This document shows, piece by piece, positions 55,695 to 64,000 of a DNA stretch of 64,000 bases (positions are counted from its first letter, which is position 1; each line of letters opens with the position of its first letter). The position numbers were made by a program, and so were the translations under genes. The stretch is from assembly GCA_900111435.1 (NCBI GenBank), contig FOIY01000002.1, forward strand, positions 124,001 through 188,000, read 5' to 3'. The notes below the pieces were generated by a model. The model did no database searches and was not told the DNA's origin. It was given only the letters and a program-made list of their open reading frames with translations. Source of the DNA: Ruminococcaceae bacterium KH2T8 (GTDB lineage Bacteria > Bacillota > Clostridia > Saccharofermentanales > Saccharofermentanaceae).

Positions 55695-55749
55695 AGCTGA
55701 CAATAACCCCATCGGACAATAACCAGCTTAAGAAAACGGAGAATGATGA

Positions 55750-57156
55750 ATGAAACTTTTCAATACACTTACAAGAACAAAAGAAGAATTTAAGCCCATT
55801 GAGCCAGGACACGTAAAGATGTATGCGTGCGGTCCCACGGTCTATAATTATTTCCATCTCGGAAATGCACGTCCTTTCGTAACATTCGATACTTTGAGAA
55901 GATACCTCGAGTACAGCGGCTATGAGGTCGAGTTCTGCCAGAACTTTACCGATATCGACGACAAGATGATCAAGCGCGCTAACGAAGAAGGCGTTACGGT
56001 CAAGGATGTAGCCGAGAGATATATCAAGGAATACTACGTTGACGCAGACGGACTTAACTGCAAGCGTCCTACATATCAGCCCAGGGCTACAGAGTCTATC
56101 GGTGCCATCATCGGTATCGTTAAGGCGCTCTATGATCAGGGTATCGCTTACGTTATCGAAGGTGACGGCGTTTATTACGACGTTACGAAGAAGGAAGATT
56201 ACGGAAAGCTCTCACACTATAACCTCGAGGACTTAAATCCCGGCGGAGGTGAGCGAAAGGCTTCCTATGACGGTAAGAAGAATCCCGGCGACTTTGCTCT
56301 CTGGAAGTTCAAGAAGGAAGGCGAACCCTTCTGGAATTCTCCCTGGGGAGAGGGAAGACCCGGCTGGCATATCGAGTGCTCTGCAATGATCAAGAAGCAC
56401 CTCGGTAATACGATCGATATTCATGGCGGCGGACAGGATCTTATCTTCCCGCACCACGAGAACGAGATCGCTCAGAGCGAATCGGCTAACTGCTGCACAC
56501 TTGCAAATTACTGGGTGCATAATGCTTTCGTAAATGTTGACGGTGAGAAGATGAGTAAGTCTCTCGGTAACTTCTTTACGATCAGGGATATCGTTAAGCA
56601 TTTCCCTTATGAAGTCATCAGATTCTTCATCCTTTCGGGTCACTACAGAATGCCGATCAACTTCTCCGATGAACTCCTGAAGGCTTCCCAGACGGGACTT
56701 CAGAGGATCGCTACATGCGCGGCTAACCTCAAGTTCAATATCGAGAGTGATGCATATAACGGCGATGACGAAGCTGCTTCGGAAGCGATCAAGAATGCCG
56801 TTAAGGAAGCACATGACAGCTTTGTCGCTCATATGGATGATGATCTTAATACTGCTGATGCGGTCACGGATATCTATACACTCGTAAAGGCAGCTAATAC
56901 GGCTATCGACAATAAGGCTTCCAAGGAGTCGCTTAAGATAGCTCTTGATATGTTAAATGAGATCACTGATGTGCTCGGTATCGTTCTCAAGGTTGAGGAG
57001 GATATCCCTGCTGAGATTACAGAGCTCGTTGAGCAGAGAACAGCAGCCAAGAAGGCAAAGAATTTCGCTGAAGCAGACAGGATCAGGGATCTTATCACAT
57101 CCAAGGGCTATTCCGTAAAGGATACACCCAACGGACCTCAGGTCGAGAAATTATGA
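55750..57156 (+). CDS. cysS: Cysteinyl-tRNA synthetase
   Basis: 468 residues. It charges tRNA-Cys. The class I HIGH motif is FHLGNARPF, preceded by the zinc cysteine in YACGPTVYN. KMSKS lies in GEKMSKSLGNF. Other zinc ligands are in WHIECSAM and HHENEIAQSE. The length is normal. GGAGAATG precedes the start. The stop overlaps mrnC by four bases. Confidence 0.98.
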   Translation: MKLFNTLTRTKEEFKPIEPGHVKMYACGPTVYNYFHLGNARPFVTFDTLRRYLEYSGYEVEFCQNFTDIDDKMIKRANEEGVTVKDVAERYIKEYYVDADGLNCKRPTYQPRATESIGAIIGIVKALYDQGIAYVIEGDGVYYDVTKKEDYGKLSHYNLEDLNPGGGERKASYDGKKNPGDFALWKFKKEGEPFWNSPWGEGRPGWHIECSAMIKKHLGNTIDIHGGGQDLIFPHHENEIAQSESANCCTLANYWVHNAFVNVDGEKMSKSLGNFFTIRDIVKHFPYEVIRFFILSGHYRMPINFSDELLKASQTGLQRIATCAANLKFNIESDAYNGDDEAASEAIKNAVKEAHDSFVAHMDDDLNTADAVTDIYTLVKAANTAIDNKASKESLKIALDMLNEITDVLGIVLKVEEDIPAEITELVEQRTAAKKAKNFAEADRIRDLITSKGYSVKDTPNGPQVEKL

Positions 57157-57557
57157 TAGTACCGTTCATCGCTTCGGATCTTAGAGAGATCAATACTTCT
57201 TCACTTGCGTATATCGGTGATTCGGTATACGAGCTCTATGCTCGATGTCATGTTGCACTGAGGACCTCTTCTCAGTCCGGCAAGATGCATAAGATGACAA
57301 TCAAATATGTAAGCGCTCAGGCTCAGGCATTGGCCATCAGGGCACTAGAGAGTGAGCTGACGGAAGTAGAGGACGATTACTTCAGAAGAGGAAAGAACGG
57401 TAATCCGATCTCCATGGCAAAGAATGCCAGTCCCGCTGACTATATGTATGCCACGGGATTTGAGACTCTTATCGGATATCTTTTCCTGAGTAATGACGAG
57501 CAGCGTTTGGAATATGTGATCAACAGGGCTTTTGAGGTGATCGACAGTGAAGGATAA
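57153..57557 (+). CDS. mrnC: Mini-ribonuclease III
   Basis: 134 residues. It is an RNase III catalytic domain without the dsRNA-binding domain, which matures 23S rRNA in Bacillota. Motif LAYIGDSVYELYARCHV has the acidic catalytic residues, and ASPADYMYATGFETLIGYLFL matches the second conserved segment. Start and stop overlap the neighbours, so it is tightly coupled with cysS and rlmB. Confidence 0.96.
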   Translation: MIVPFIASDLREINTSSLAYIGDSVYELYARCHVALRTSSQSGKMHKMTIKYVSAQAQALAIRALESELTEVEDDYFRRGKNGNPISMAKNASPADYMYATGFETLIGYLFLSNDEQRLEYVINRAFEVIDSEG

Positions 57558-58383
57558 CAGAAACTACAGAGGTGGAAGACGTAACGACAGACCGCAGAGA
57601 TCGGATGCAGGCAGCAGGAGCGAGGCGCAGGAGCCGACTGCTGACAGACTTGAGGGAAGAAACAGCGTTAACGAGGCATTGAGCGCAGGTCGCGAGATCA
57701 ACAAGCTCTGGATACTTGAGCCTCAGGGCGGCCAGAGACTCGATCCCGGACTTGCCAAGATCCTCGATGAAGCCAATAAGCGCAAGATCGTAGTGATCAG
57801 ATCACCGAGAAACGTATTGGACAGGATGAGCCAGACCCATAATCATCAGGGTGTTATTGCGGCTGTAGCAAGTCACGAATATGTTGAGATAGACGATATA
57901 CTCGCTAAGGCTGCTGATGAGGGCAGAGCACCATTGCTCGTCGTCCTCGATGAACTCAAGGATGCTTATAACCTGGGATCCGTACTAAGGATCGCTGATG
58001 CTGCAGGAGTTGATGGTGTAGTTATCCCCAAGCATAGATCGATCGGACTGGATTCGGTTGTCGCGAAAGCATCCGCAGGTGCTATTGAATATGTCCCGGT
58101 AGCCAGGGTCACAAACATAGCTCAGACTTTAAGAGAACTTAAGGAGAAGCACGGATTCTGGGTCTGCGGTACTGCGGCAGAAGGTTCTACTCCTTACGAT
58201 AAGGCAGACTACAAGGGCTCTCTTGCTATCGTCATCGGAAGTGAGGGAGAAGGTATGCGTGATTCGGTGCAGAAGGAATGCGATTTCCTTCTTTCGATAC
58301 CGATGGCAGGAAGAGTAAACAGCTTGAATGCAGCCGTTGCGGCAGGAATAGTGATTTTTGAGGCGGTAAAGGGCAGACAATGA
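57547..58383 (+). CDS. rlmB: 23S rRNA (guanosine-2'-O-)-methyltransferase, TrmH family
   Basis: 278 residues starting at GTG, overlapping mrnC by 11 bases. An Arg/Gly-rich N-terminal extension (about 1-30, NYRGGRRNDRPQRS) comes before the substrate-binding domain (GRNSVNEAL). The SPOUT knot domain shows LDELKDAYNLGSVLRIADAAGVDGVVIPKH, IVIGSEGEGM and SIPMAGRVNSLNAAVAAGI. The family methylates G2251 of 23S rRNA. The basic extension probably aids RNA binding. Confidence 0.96.
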   Translation: MKDNRNYRGGRRNDRPQRSDAGSRSEAQEPTADRLEGRNSVNEALSAGREINKLWILEPQGGQRLDPGLAKILDEANKRKIVVIRSPRNVLDRMSQTHNHQGVIAAVASHEYVEIDDILAKAADEGRAPLLVVLDELKDAYNLGSVLRIADAAGVDGVVIPKHRSIGLDSVVAKASAGAIEYVPVARVTNIAQTLRELKEKHGFWVCGTAAEGSTPYDKADYKGSLAIVIGSEGEGMRDSVQKECDFLLSIPMAGRVNSLNAAVAAGIVIFEAVKGRQ

Positions 58384-59639
58384 AAATCAGGGATCTGACA
58401 GTCCGTATCATTGCAGCAGTTATGGCATCAGCTATTGCGATGTCAGCTACGGCCTGCAGCCTTAAGGACTTCAGGAACAAGATCATCAACGAGCCGCTTT
58501 CGGCACAGGAACTCGCCAGACGCGTTATTACGGTCGTTAATAACAGGAAAGAAGCTGCTGACGTATATGCCTCTATCCCGGAAGAACAGCGAGACGGTGT
58601 CAGTTATTCTTATTTCATTCAGTATATCGATATCTTAAGTCAGATCTCCGAATCTAACGGTGACGAGATAACGTCCTTCAGGATGATCTCGCCGGAGGAA
58701 GTCTATGAGATAACCGAAGGTCAGCATGACAGCTATTACGGAGAGGTCATAGGAGTAGAATTCCTGTATGATGATGAGACTGCTGCTCCGACATACATGA
58801 TGCTCTCTGAAGATGAGAAGGGAATACCTTATATCTCAGAAGAATGGATCACGGATTCGATAACTATGTTCAACTACGCCGAGCACTATTTCCAGCTGCT
58901 CGCGGATCAGAACAAGGAGGGTATCTATACACTCCTAAGACCTGATTATGATGCGGGTATCTATACTGATAATGCCGTTTATAACATAGCTCAGGAATAT
59001 ATCGATTACTATCAGTTCTGCGTAAGAAGTGACAGAAGTCAATATCACATATTAAAGCTCATCCCCGAGCATATTGAGATCAAGATCCCTGAGACCGTAA
59101 ATTCCGCAGGTTCACGAGTCGTATCTCATATGGTGGATATCCGCCTGGAGGAGGGCTCTTATGTCATAGAAGATACACTCCCGAACGAGCCTGATAAGAC
59201 TCTTCTTAATATAAGCGGCGGTAATGTTGATCTGGCTTGCGGCGAGCTCTATACGTCAAATGTTGTTTTTGATATGCTCGGTACACCGACCGGCAGCCTC
59301 TACTATGATAACGGGATACTGTCCGTCAATTATTCCGGCCTTATCCTTATCTTTGAGGCAGATGAATATGATGCGAACGACGGATCGTGGAGCGGCACTC
59401 TTCAGACGTTCAGGATCACTAGCGGAGACGCATATAACATCGGTCAGGGCGTGCATATAGGTATGGAGAAGTCTCAGTTTCTCGAGGTATATCCCTTCGT
59501 CGGTGCTTCCTCGGATGACGATACGGTACAGACTGACGGTTATACTATGATGATCCGTGACGGAAGCAGTACTTATAATGTGCAGATCGAATTTGATGAT
59601 CACGACAGGATCAACTTCATAAAGATAACAAAAGACTGA
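58380..59639 (+). CDS. Predicted lipoprotein of unknown function
   Basis: 419 residues. A signal peptide with hydrophobic core (IIAAVMASAIAMSATAC) ends in a lipobox cysteine, so it should be lipid-anchored outside the membrane. The mature protein is acidic. A mid-section with YIDYYQFCVRSDRSQYH and a C-terminal segment VHIGMEKSQFLEVYPF, reminiscent of SmpA/BamE-like repeats, are the only suggestive features. It starts in the rlmB stop (ATGA), so it is co-translated with the cysE-rlmB operon. I do not recognise a family. Confidence 0.8.
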   Translation: MKIRDLTVRIIAAVMASAIAMSATACSLKDFRNKIINEPLSAQELARRVITVVNNRKEAADVYASIPEEQRDGVSYSYFIQYIDILSQISESNGDEITSFRMISPEEVYEITEGQHDSYYGEVIGVEFLYDDETAAPTYMMLSEDEKGIPYISEEWITDSITMFNYAEHYFQLLADQNKEGIYTLLRPDYDAGIYTDNAVYNIAQEYIDYYQFCVRSDRSQYHILKLIPEHIEIKIPETVNSAGSRVVSHMVDIRLEEGSYVIEDTLPNEPDKTLLNISGGNVDLACGELYTSNVVFDMLGTPTGSLYYDNGILSVNYSGLILIFEADEYDANDGSWSGTLQTFRITSGDAYNIGQGVHIGMEKSQFLEVYPFVGASSDDDTVQTDGYTMMIRDGSSTYNVQIEFDDHDRINFIKITKD

Positions 59640-59659
59640 TCAGCCGATCAGTCTTTTTT
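59629..59659. terminator. Terminator shared by convergent genes
   Basis: AAAGACTGATC and GATCAGTCTTTTTT form an 11-bp stem with an AGCC loop. T-rich in both directions. It overlaps the stops of the lipoprotein gene (plus) and the phosphatase gene (minus). Confidence 0.92.
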
Positions 59660-60383
59660 CAAGTCTCGTAATATCTTCATCGGTCATGCCGTTTTCCTTT
59701 AGATAGATCCTTATATCTCCGCCGTATCTGCTGTCTATATAGTCGAGAAGTATGACCATGTTCTCTGCGTCGGATCTTAATGTATGTTTCATGTTGTCAG
59801 GCTTTTTCGCGATAAGGGGATCCAGGAAGAAACTTGCATATTCATAAGATACTTTATAAGAAGTAATGATATCTTCTCTTGATACTCCTGCGATCATATA
59901 GAGGATGGCGGCAATGACACCGGTCCTATCCTTGCCGTGTGCACAGTGAAAGAGGCAAAGACCATTAGAATCATCTTCCAGTATCTTTAATATCTTTACT
60001 ATGTTAGGACCAAGCTCGTTCAGCATGATCACATAAAAATCACCGAGCTTATGAGTCTGAAGGAAGACCATAGTAGGATCCTCGTCGAGTCCCGGGTCTC
60101 CTACAAAAAGCGGGATGTTATAAAACGTGACATCGGGATCGTCGCGGAACGGATTTCCGAATTGCTCGAGCTCGGCTTCGGATCTTAAGTCGATTACGGT
60201 TCTTACTCCGTGATCCTTGAGCAGCATATATGCCGTGTTCGAAAGCAGGATAGGCGAGCCGCATCTTATAAATACGTTACTGTTGACTGTCTTTCCGTCT
60301 GAAGTAACGATACCGCCCAAGTCTCTGCAGTTCAGCAGATCTTTAACGAACAGTCTCTGTGAATCGGGATCATAACAGCTCAT
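59640..60383 (-). CDS. Tyrosine-protein phosphatase (Y_phosphatase3 type)
   Basis: 247 residues. The signature CX5R is FHCAHGKDRTGVIAAIL: the nucleophile Cys and the Arg lie in the classic phosphatase loop, with Lys/Asp inside it, as in the PtpA/IphP-like secreted or cytosolic phosphatases with lipid or phosphoprotein substrates. NCRDLGGIVTSDGKTV near the start is the family N-terminal motif. There is no signal peptide. It may dephosphorylate tyrosine or phosphoinositides; the substrate is unknown. Confidence 0.9.
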   Translation of the reverse strand: MSCYDPDSQRLFVKDLLNCRDLGGIVTSDGKTVNSNVFIRCGSPILLSNTAYMLLKDHGVRTVIDLRSEAELEQFGNPFRDDPDVTFYNIPLFVGDPGLDEDPTMVFLQTHKLGDFYVIMLNELGPNIVKILKILEDDSNGLCLFHCAHGKDRTGVIAAILYMIAGVSREDIITSYKVSYEYASFFLDPLIAKKPDNMKHTLRSDAENMVILLDYIDSRYGGDIRIYLKENGMTDEDITRLEKRLIG

Positions 60384-60455
60384 AGTCTAACTCCTTTAGT
60401 CTTATCCGAACTGATTCTACAATATATGGTCGTTACACACAATTTAATGTAGATG

Positions 60456-60484
60456 TTGACAAGCACTATCTGATGTTATATTAT
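60456..60484 (+). promoter_or_regulatory. Sigma-A-type promoter of tRNA-Arg
   Basis: TTGACA is perfect at 60456-60461 and TATTAT (60479-60484) follows after 17 bases. The start would be near 60491, 10 bases before the mature tRNA. Confidence 0.85.
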
Positions 60485-60500
60485 AGTCGAGCTTATAAAT

Positions 60501-60577
60501 GCGCCTGTAGCTCAACTGGATAGAGTGTCTGACTACGGATCAGAAGGTTGTGGATTCGATCTCTGCCAGGCGCGCCA
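60501..60577 (+). tRNA. tRNA-Arg (anticodon ACG)
   Basis: A 77-nt cloverleaf with acceptor GCGCCTG/CAGGCGC, discriminator G, and encoded CCA. The anticodon stem TCTGA/TCAGA encloses CTACGGA, giving ACG. This is the usual bacterial A34 tRNA that is changed to inosine by TadA to read CGU, CGC and CGA. Confidence 0.96.
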
Positions 60578-60582
60578 AATAG

Positions 60583-60611
60583 AAGGCTGTCAGATATGGC
60601 AGCCTTTTTTA
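60583..60611 (+). terminator. Intrinsic terminator after tRNA-Arg
   Basis: AAGGCTGTC and GGCAGCCTT pair over 9 bases with one wobble around AGATAT, followed by T6. It lies 6 bases after the tRNA. Confidence 0.9.
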
Positions 60612-60636
60612 TATCAAAAATACGGAGGGTATCAGT

Positions 60637-61161
60637 ATGAGAAGACTTCTTATCGTTGTTGACATGCAGAATGATTTTGTAGACGGCGCACTCGGATTCG
60701 AAGGTGCTGACCGTATCATCCCGGGTATCATCGATCGTATCTCAGAGTATGAGAAGAATGAAGATGAGATCGTCTATACACTTGATACCCACTTTGAAGC
60801 ATATATGGATACTCAGGAGGGAAAGAATCTTCCTGTTCCTCATTGTATCAAGGGAAGTAACGGTCACGAGCTCGTTCCGGTGCTCAAGAATGTCTTGAGC
60901 GGTAAGAAGGCTTTCGAGAAGCCTACGTTCGGCAGTATGGAACTTGGTAAGTTTATCGAGAATAATGCCGGGGACTACAGCTCGATCGAGCTCTGCGGAC
61001 TCGTATCCAATATATGTGTAGTATCTAATGCGGTGATCGCAAAGGCTGCCGCTCCCGAAGCCGAGATAATCGTCGACAGTGCCCTGACGGCATCGTTTGA
61101 CCCCAAACTCGGAGAGGAAGTGTTCGACATCCTTAAGGGCATTCAGGTCACGGTTATATAA
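60637..61161 (+). CDS. Isochorismatase-family cysteine hydrolase, nicotinamidase-like
   Basis: 174 residues. The catalytic triad is visible: Asp9 in IVVDMQNDF, Lys in KKAFEKPTFGS, and Cys in CGLVSNICVVSNA. The metal-binding region THFEAYMDTQEGKNLPVPHC (Asp/His) fits nicotinamidase PncA, which deamidates nicotinamide to nicotinate in NAD salvage. Other hydrolases of this family share the triad, so nicotinamide is likely but not certain. CGGAGGG precedes the ATG. Confidence 0.88.
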   Translation: MRRLLIVVDMQNDFVDGALGFEGADRIIPGIIDRISEYEKNEDEIVYTLDTHFEAYMDTQEGKNLPVPHCIKGSNGHELVPVLKNVLSGKKAFEKPTFGSMELGKFIENNAGDYSSIELCGLVSNICVVSNAVIAKAAAPEAEIIVDSALTASFDPKLGEEVFDILKGIQVTVI

Positions 61162-61165
61162 AAAT

Positions 61166-61195
61166 TTGCAAAACACGGCTTTCGTGTGCTAAAAT
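61166..61195 (+). promoter_or_regulatory. Promoter of tig, extended -10
   Basis: TTGCAA (61166-61171) and TGCTAAAAT (61187-61195, extended -10) with an 18-base spacer. An ACACG/CGTGT inverted repeat lies in the spacer and could be a regulator site or be chance. The 5' leader is about 40 bases. Confidence 0.6.
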
Positions 61196-61243
61196 CCAAA
61201 TTCGGTTGAAAATAATTTTATTTTAAGATAGGAGACAACGATA

Positions 61244-62716
61244 ATGGCTACCATTGAGAAGAAAGAGAACAGTCAGGTGCAGATCGCGCTTGAGGCATCA
61301 AGAGAAGAATTTGCAGCTGCACTTCAGAAGTCTTATAACAAGAATAAGAAGAGATTTCAGGTTCCCGGATTCCGTAGAGGAAAGGTTCCTTATCAGCTAG
61401 TAGTTAAGTACTATGGTGAGGGCGTGCTTTACGAGGATGCCATTGATGAGATCGTAAATCCCGCATACTCTCAGGTAGTTAAGGAGAATGACCTTCAGGT
61501 CGTATCCCGTCCCGAGCTCGACGTTCAGGAGATCGGTGAGGACGGTCTTAAGTACACACTTACAGTAACAGTTAAGCCTGAGGTCAAGCTCGGCAAGTAC
61601 GAGGGTGTTGAAGTTCCTTACTCCAAGAGAGAAGTTACAGATGAGACTATCGACGCTGAGATCGAGCGTATGAGAAAGAGAAACAGCACACTCGAGAACG
61701 TTGAGGATAGAGCTGCTCAGAACGGTGATACAGTCGTTATCGACTACGAAGGTTTCAAGGACGGCGTCGCTTTCGAGGGCGGTAAGGGTGAGAGCTACAG
61801 CTTGAAGCTCGGTTCCGGTTCCTTCATCCCCGGCTTCGAGGATCAGGTAGTTGGTCATAATGTAGGCGAGGAGTTCTCCATCGAGGTCAAGTTCCCCGAA
61901 GAGTATCATGCAGAGGAGCTCAAGGGCGCTGACGCTACATTCAACGTAAAGATCCACAACATCAAGGCTGAGATCCTTCCCGAGCTTGATGATGAGTTCG
62001 TTAAGGATGTTTCCGAGTTCGATACACTCGCAGAGCTCAAGGCTGATATCAAGAAGAATCAGGAAGAGGCTGCCGAGAAGGAAGCTAAGAACATCTTCAT
62101 CAATGAGACACTTAAGGTTGTTGCAGACAACGCTGAGGTTGAGATCCCTTCCGTTATGGTTGATAACGAAGTAGAGAACATGGCTCAGGAGCAGGCTTCC
62201 AGAATGAGCCAGCAGGGCATCGAGCTTGATATGTACCTTCAGTACATGGGCCAGAATATGGATCAGTTCAAGCAGAGCCTTCGTCCCATGGCTGAGATCA
62301 GAGTAAAGAACAACCTTGTTATTGAGGCTGTTTCCAAGGAACTTAAGATGGAAGCTACAGCTGAGGAGTACGATAAGGAGATCGAGCAGATGGCTAAGGC
62401 CTACAACATGGATAAGGCTGACATCGCTAAGGCTCTCGGTGAGGACAACCCTTACATCAAGGAGAATATCGTAAGCAGAAAGACTGTTGAGTATCTTGCT
62501 GACAAGGCTGTAAAGACTGAGCCTAAGGCAGAAGAGAAGACAGAGGAGAAGAAGGCTGAGAAGAAGCCTGCTGCTAAGAAGACAACAGCAAAGAAGGCTG
62601 CTGCCAAGAAGGATGATGCTTCCGAGGAGAAGGCTGAGAAGAAGCCTGCTGCAAAGAAGACAACAAAGAAGACAGCTGCTAAGAAGGACGATGAAGCTAA
62701 GACAGAAGAAGCTTGA
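61244..62716 (+). CDS. tig: Trigger factor with Lys/Ala-rich acidic-mixed tail
   Basis: 490 residues. Trigger factor binds nascent chains at the ribosome exit. The ribosome-binding signature near residue 43 is FQVPGFRRGKVPYQLVV. The FKBP-type isomerase domain (about 150-245) contains DYEGFKDGVAF and GSGSFIPGFEDQVVGHNVGEEF. The C-terminal helical chaperone domain follows. The last 67 residues (from nt 62513) are an extra tail: KKPAAKKTTAKKAAAKK-type blocks mixed with acidic DDASEEK runs. Normal trigger factors end without it. GlgB and GlgA have similar tails. Confidence 0.97.
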   Translation: MATIEKKENSQVQIALEASREEFAAALQKSYNKNKKRFQVPGFRRGKVPYQLVVKYYGEGVLYEDAIDEIVNPAYSQVVKENDLQVVSRPELDVQEIGEDGLKYTLTVTVKPEVKLGKYEGVEVPYSKREVTDETIDAEIERMRKRNSTLENVEDRAAQNGDTVVIDYEGFKDGVAFEGGKGESYSLKLGSGSFIPGFEDQVVGHNVGEEFSIEVKFPEEYHAEELKGADATFNVKIHNIKAEILPELDDEFVKDVSEFDTLAELKADIKKNQEEAAEKEAKNIFINETLKVVADNAEVEIPSVMVDNEVENMAQEQASRMSQQGIELDMYLQYMGQNMDQFKQSLRPMAEIRVKNNLVIEAVSKELKMEATAEEYDKEIEQMAKAYNMDKADIAKALGEDNPYIKENIVSRKTVEYLADKAVKTEPKAEEKTEEKKAEKKPAAKKTTAKKAAAKKDDASEEKAEKKPAAKKTTKKTAAKKDDEAKTEEA

Positions 62717-62738
62717 TCTTAACTTAAGTTGATACTTC

Positions 62739-62771
62739 AAAGGGAGTCGGATGATATTCCGACTCCCTTTT
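62739..62771 (+). terminator. Intrinsic terminator after tig
   Basis: AAAGGGAGTCGG and CCGACTCCCTTT are perfect 12-base arms with an ATGATATT loop, followed by T4. It separates tig from clpX, so clpX needs its own promoter. Confidence 0.93.
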
Positions 62772-62837
62772 GTCGGTCTATTGTAATATTTTGTTACAAG
62801 AATTTTAAACTAATCGGGATAATTGGGATCGATATAT

Positions 62838-62846
62838 TGATATAAT
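62838..62846 (+). promoter_or_regulatory. Extended -10 promoter of clpX
   Basis: TGATATAAT is a perfect extended -10. The -35 region is poor. The start would be near 62853, leaving about 40 bases before the clpX start. Confidence 0.6.
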
Positions 62847-62891
62847 GAATAAACGAAGAGTTACGAACAACTTAAAGGAGTTTGGATAATA

Positions 62892-64000
62892 ATGGCTAAT
62901 CTAAGATATGGCGGCGGTGACAGAAATGAGATCTTGAGTTGCTCGTTCTGCGGAAAATCAGAATACGATGTTCCGAGACTTTTCTCGGGCGTTAATTGTT
63001 ATATATGTATCGACTGTATCCGTACGGCGTACGGCATCATTGCCGAAGAGGAGAAGATCCAGAAGCAGAAGAGGCTTAACTCTACGCGCCCCAAGAAGAT
63101 CATCACACCTCATGATATCAAGGCTAAGCTCGATCAGTATGTAGTTGGTCAGGATGATGCCAAGATATCTCTTTCGGTTGCAGTATATAACCACTATAAG
63201 AGGATCTATTCGGATATCAGTACTGATTACGATGTAGAGGTAGTTGAGAGTAATATCCTCATGCTCGGTCCTTCAGGTTCAGGTAAGACCCTACTTGCCC
63301 AGACACTCGCCAGGATCCTCGACGTTCCCTTTGCGGTAGCTGATGCTACTTCTCTTACAGAGGCAGGTTACGTTGGTGAGGACGTTGAGAATATACTCTT
63401 AAAGCTCATCATGGCAGCTGATTACGATGTTGAGCGTGCCCAGACCGGTATCATCTATATCGATGAGATCGATAAGATTGCCAAGAAGACAGAGAATGTC
63501 TCTATCACAAGAGATGTCAGCGGTGAGGGCGTTCAGCAGGCACTTCTTAAGATCATCGAGGGTACTGTAGCTAGCGTTCCTCCTAAGGGCGGCAGAAAGC
63601 ATCCTAATGAGGAGTGCATTACTATCGACACTACGAATATCCTCTTTATCTGCGGAGGTGCTTTCGCAGGTCTTGAGGACATAATCGCTGATCGAGTATC
63701 CGAGAAGAAGTTCGGTTTTGATTCGGACGTCATCTCAAAGACTGACAGACATTCCGGTGCATACTTCCACGATGTTACTTCGATGGACCTTGCAAAGTTC
63801 GGTCTTATCCCCGAGTTCATCGGACGTGTACCCGTAGTAGTAGCTCTTGATAAGCTCGATGTCGATGCTCTCGTATCCGTACTTACGGAGCCCAAGAACT
63901 CTCTTATCAAGCAGTATTCGACACTTCTTAAGCTCGATGATGTCGATCTTGAGTTTACTGACGAGGCTATCCGTGCCATCGCCGAGAAGGCAATCGAGCA
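62892..64000 (+). CDS. clpX: ClpX, ATP-dependent protease ATPase subunit (3' end outside window)
   Basis: At least 369 residues, open at the window edge. ClpX unfolds substrates for ClpP. The N-terminal zinc-binding domain has C-F-C-G-K and YICIDCI cysteines (about 18-45). The AAA+ core shows Walker [13 protein letters not shown], Walker [11 protein letters not shown], the pore loop EAGYVGEDV, and [18 protein letters not shown] lies 11 bases upstream of the ATG. Usually clpP lies between tig and clpX; here it does not. Confidence 0.97.
   Translation, partial: MANLRYGGGDRNEILSCSFCGKSEYDVPRLFSGVNCYICIDCIRTAYGIIAEEEKIQKQKRLNSTRPKKIITPHDIKAKLDQYVVGQDDAKISLSVAVYNHYKRIYSDISTDYDVEVVESNILMLGPSGSGKTLLAQTLARILDVPFAVADATSLTEAGYVGEDVENILLKLIMAADYDVERAQTGIIYIDEIDKIAKKTENVSITRDVSGEGVQQALLKIIEGTVASVPPKGGRKHPNEECITIDTTNILFICGGAFAGLEDIIADRVSEKKFGFDSDVISKTDRHSGAYFHDVTSMDLAKFGLIPEFIGRVPVVVALDKLDVDALVSVLTEPKNSLIKQYSTLLKLDDVDLEFTDEAIRAIAEKAIE

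Noticed and set aside
55695-55749. Direct repeat GACAATAACC twice before cysS
   Set aside because: Two 10-base copies 18 bases apart in a short gap, with no hairpin or promoter; could be chance.

Overview
The window looks like a chromosomal segment of an anaerobic low-to-mid-GC member of the Bacillota, class Clostridia. The signs are an indolepyruvate:ferredoxin oxidoreductase, clostridial hydrophobic-W (ChW) repeats, the glgB-C-D-A glycogen operon with a separate glgD, the cysE-cysS-mrnC-rlmB gene order, a SAM-I riboswitch on metK, and a Gram-positive-style Tad pilus operon. I cannot name the species from the sequence. Genes are tightly packed, with many 1-4 base overlaps, clear intrinsic terminators, and several close matches to sigma-A promoters.

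Layout. 1-4,100: the end of an FAD-dependent dehydrogenase, a probable MgtC relic, tRNA-Ala(GGC), then six small unknown membrane or lipoprotein genes. 4,150-7,600: a PlsC acyltransferase, a secreted M1 peptidase, and a minus-strand pair encoding a lipid-anchored barnase-type RNase and its barstar inhibitor. 7,700-17,200: a glycogen operon (glgB, glgC, glgD, glgA, a GH13 hydrolase) and a zinc-ribbon membrane protein. 17,300-27,100: one giant surface protein (about 3,243 residues) built from pilin-like and Cna-B-like domains. 27,150-35,800: a glycosyltransferase, tRNA-Leu(AAG), iorAB, an 8-oxoguanine glycosylase, metF, a ChW glucosaminidase and an rRNA methyltransferase. 36,000-45,200: proA-rpiB-upp and a complete-looking F-type ATP synthase operon. 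45,200-50,150: a minus-strand Tad pilus operon. 50,200-59,650: metK with its riboswitch, recD2, comF, a structured non-coding RNA, and cysE-cysS-mrnC-rlmB-lipoprotein. 59,640-64,000: a tyrosine phosphatase, tRNA-Arg(ACG), a nicotinamidase-like hydrolase, trigger factor, and the start of clpX.

The most striking observation is the ATP synthase operon. It has no separate atpH (delta) gene. The alpha subunit instead carries about 125 extra N-terminal residues, and these contain a recognisable C-terminal domain of the delta subunit. The open reading frame is continuous, so this reads as a delta(CTD)-alpha fusion. It raises a stoichiometry question, because F1 has three alpha subunits and normally one delta.

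Other notable points: lysine/alanine/proline-rich, histone-H1-like tails on GlgB, GlgA and trigger factor; a TadB-TadC fusion and a TadZ-like protein lacking a visible P-loop; a structured RNA directly after comF that fits the raiA-motif class; a tRNA-Leu with an A34 anticodon; a non-canonical sorting signal on the giant adhesin; and clpX directly after tig with no clpP between. Family assignments come from reading translated motifs by eye. No database search was run.
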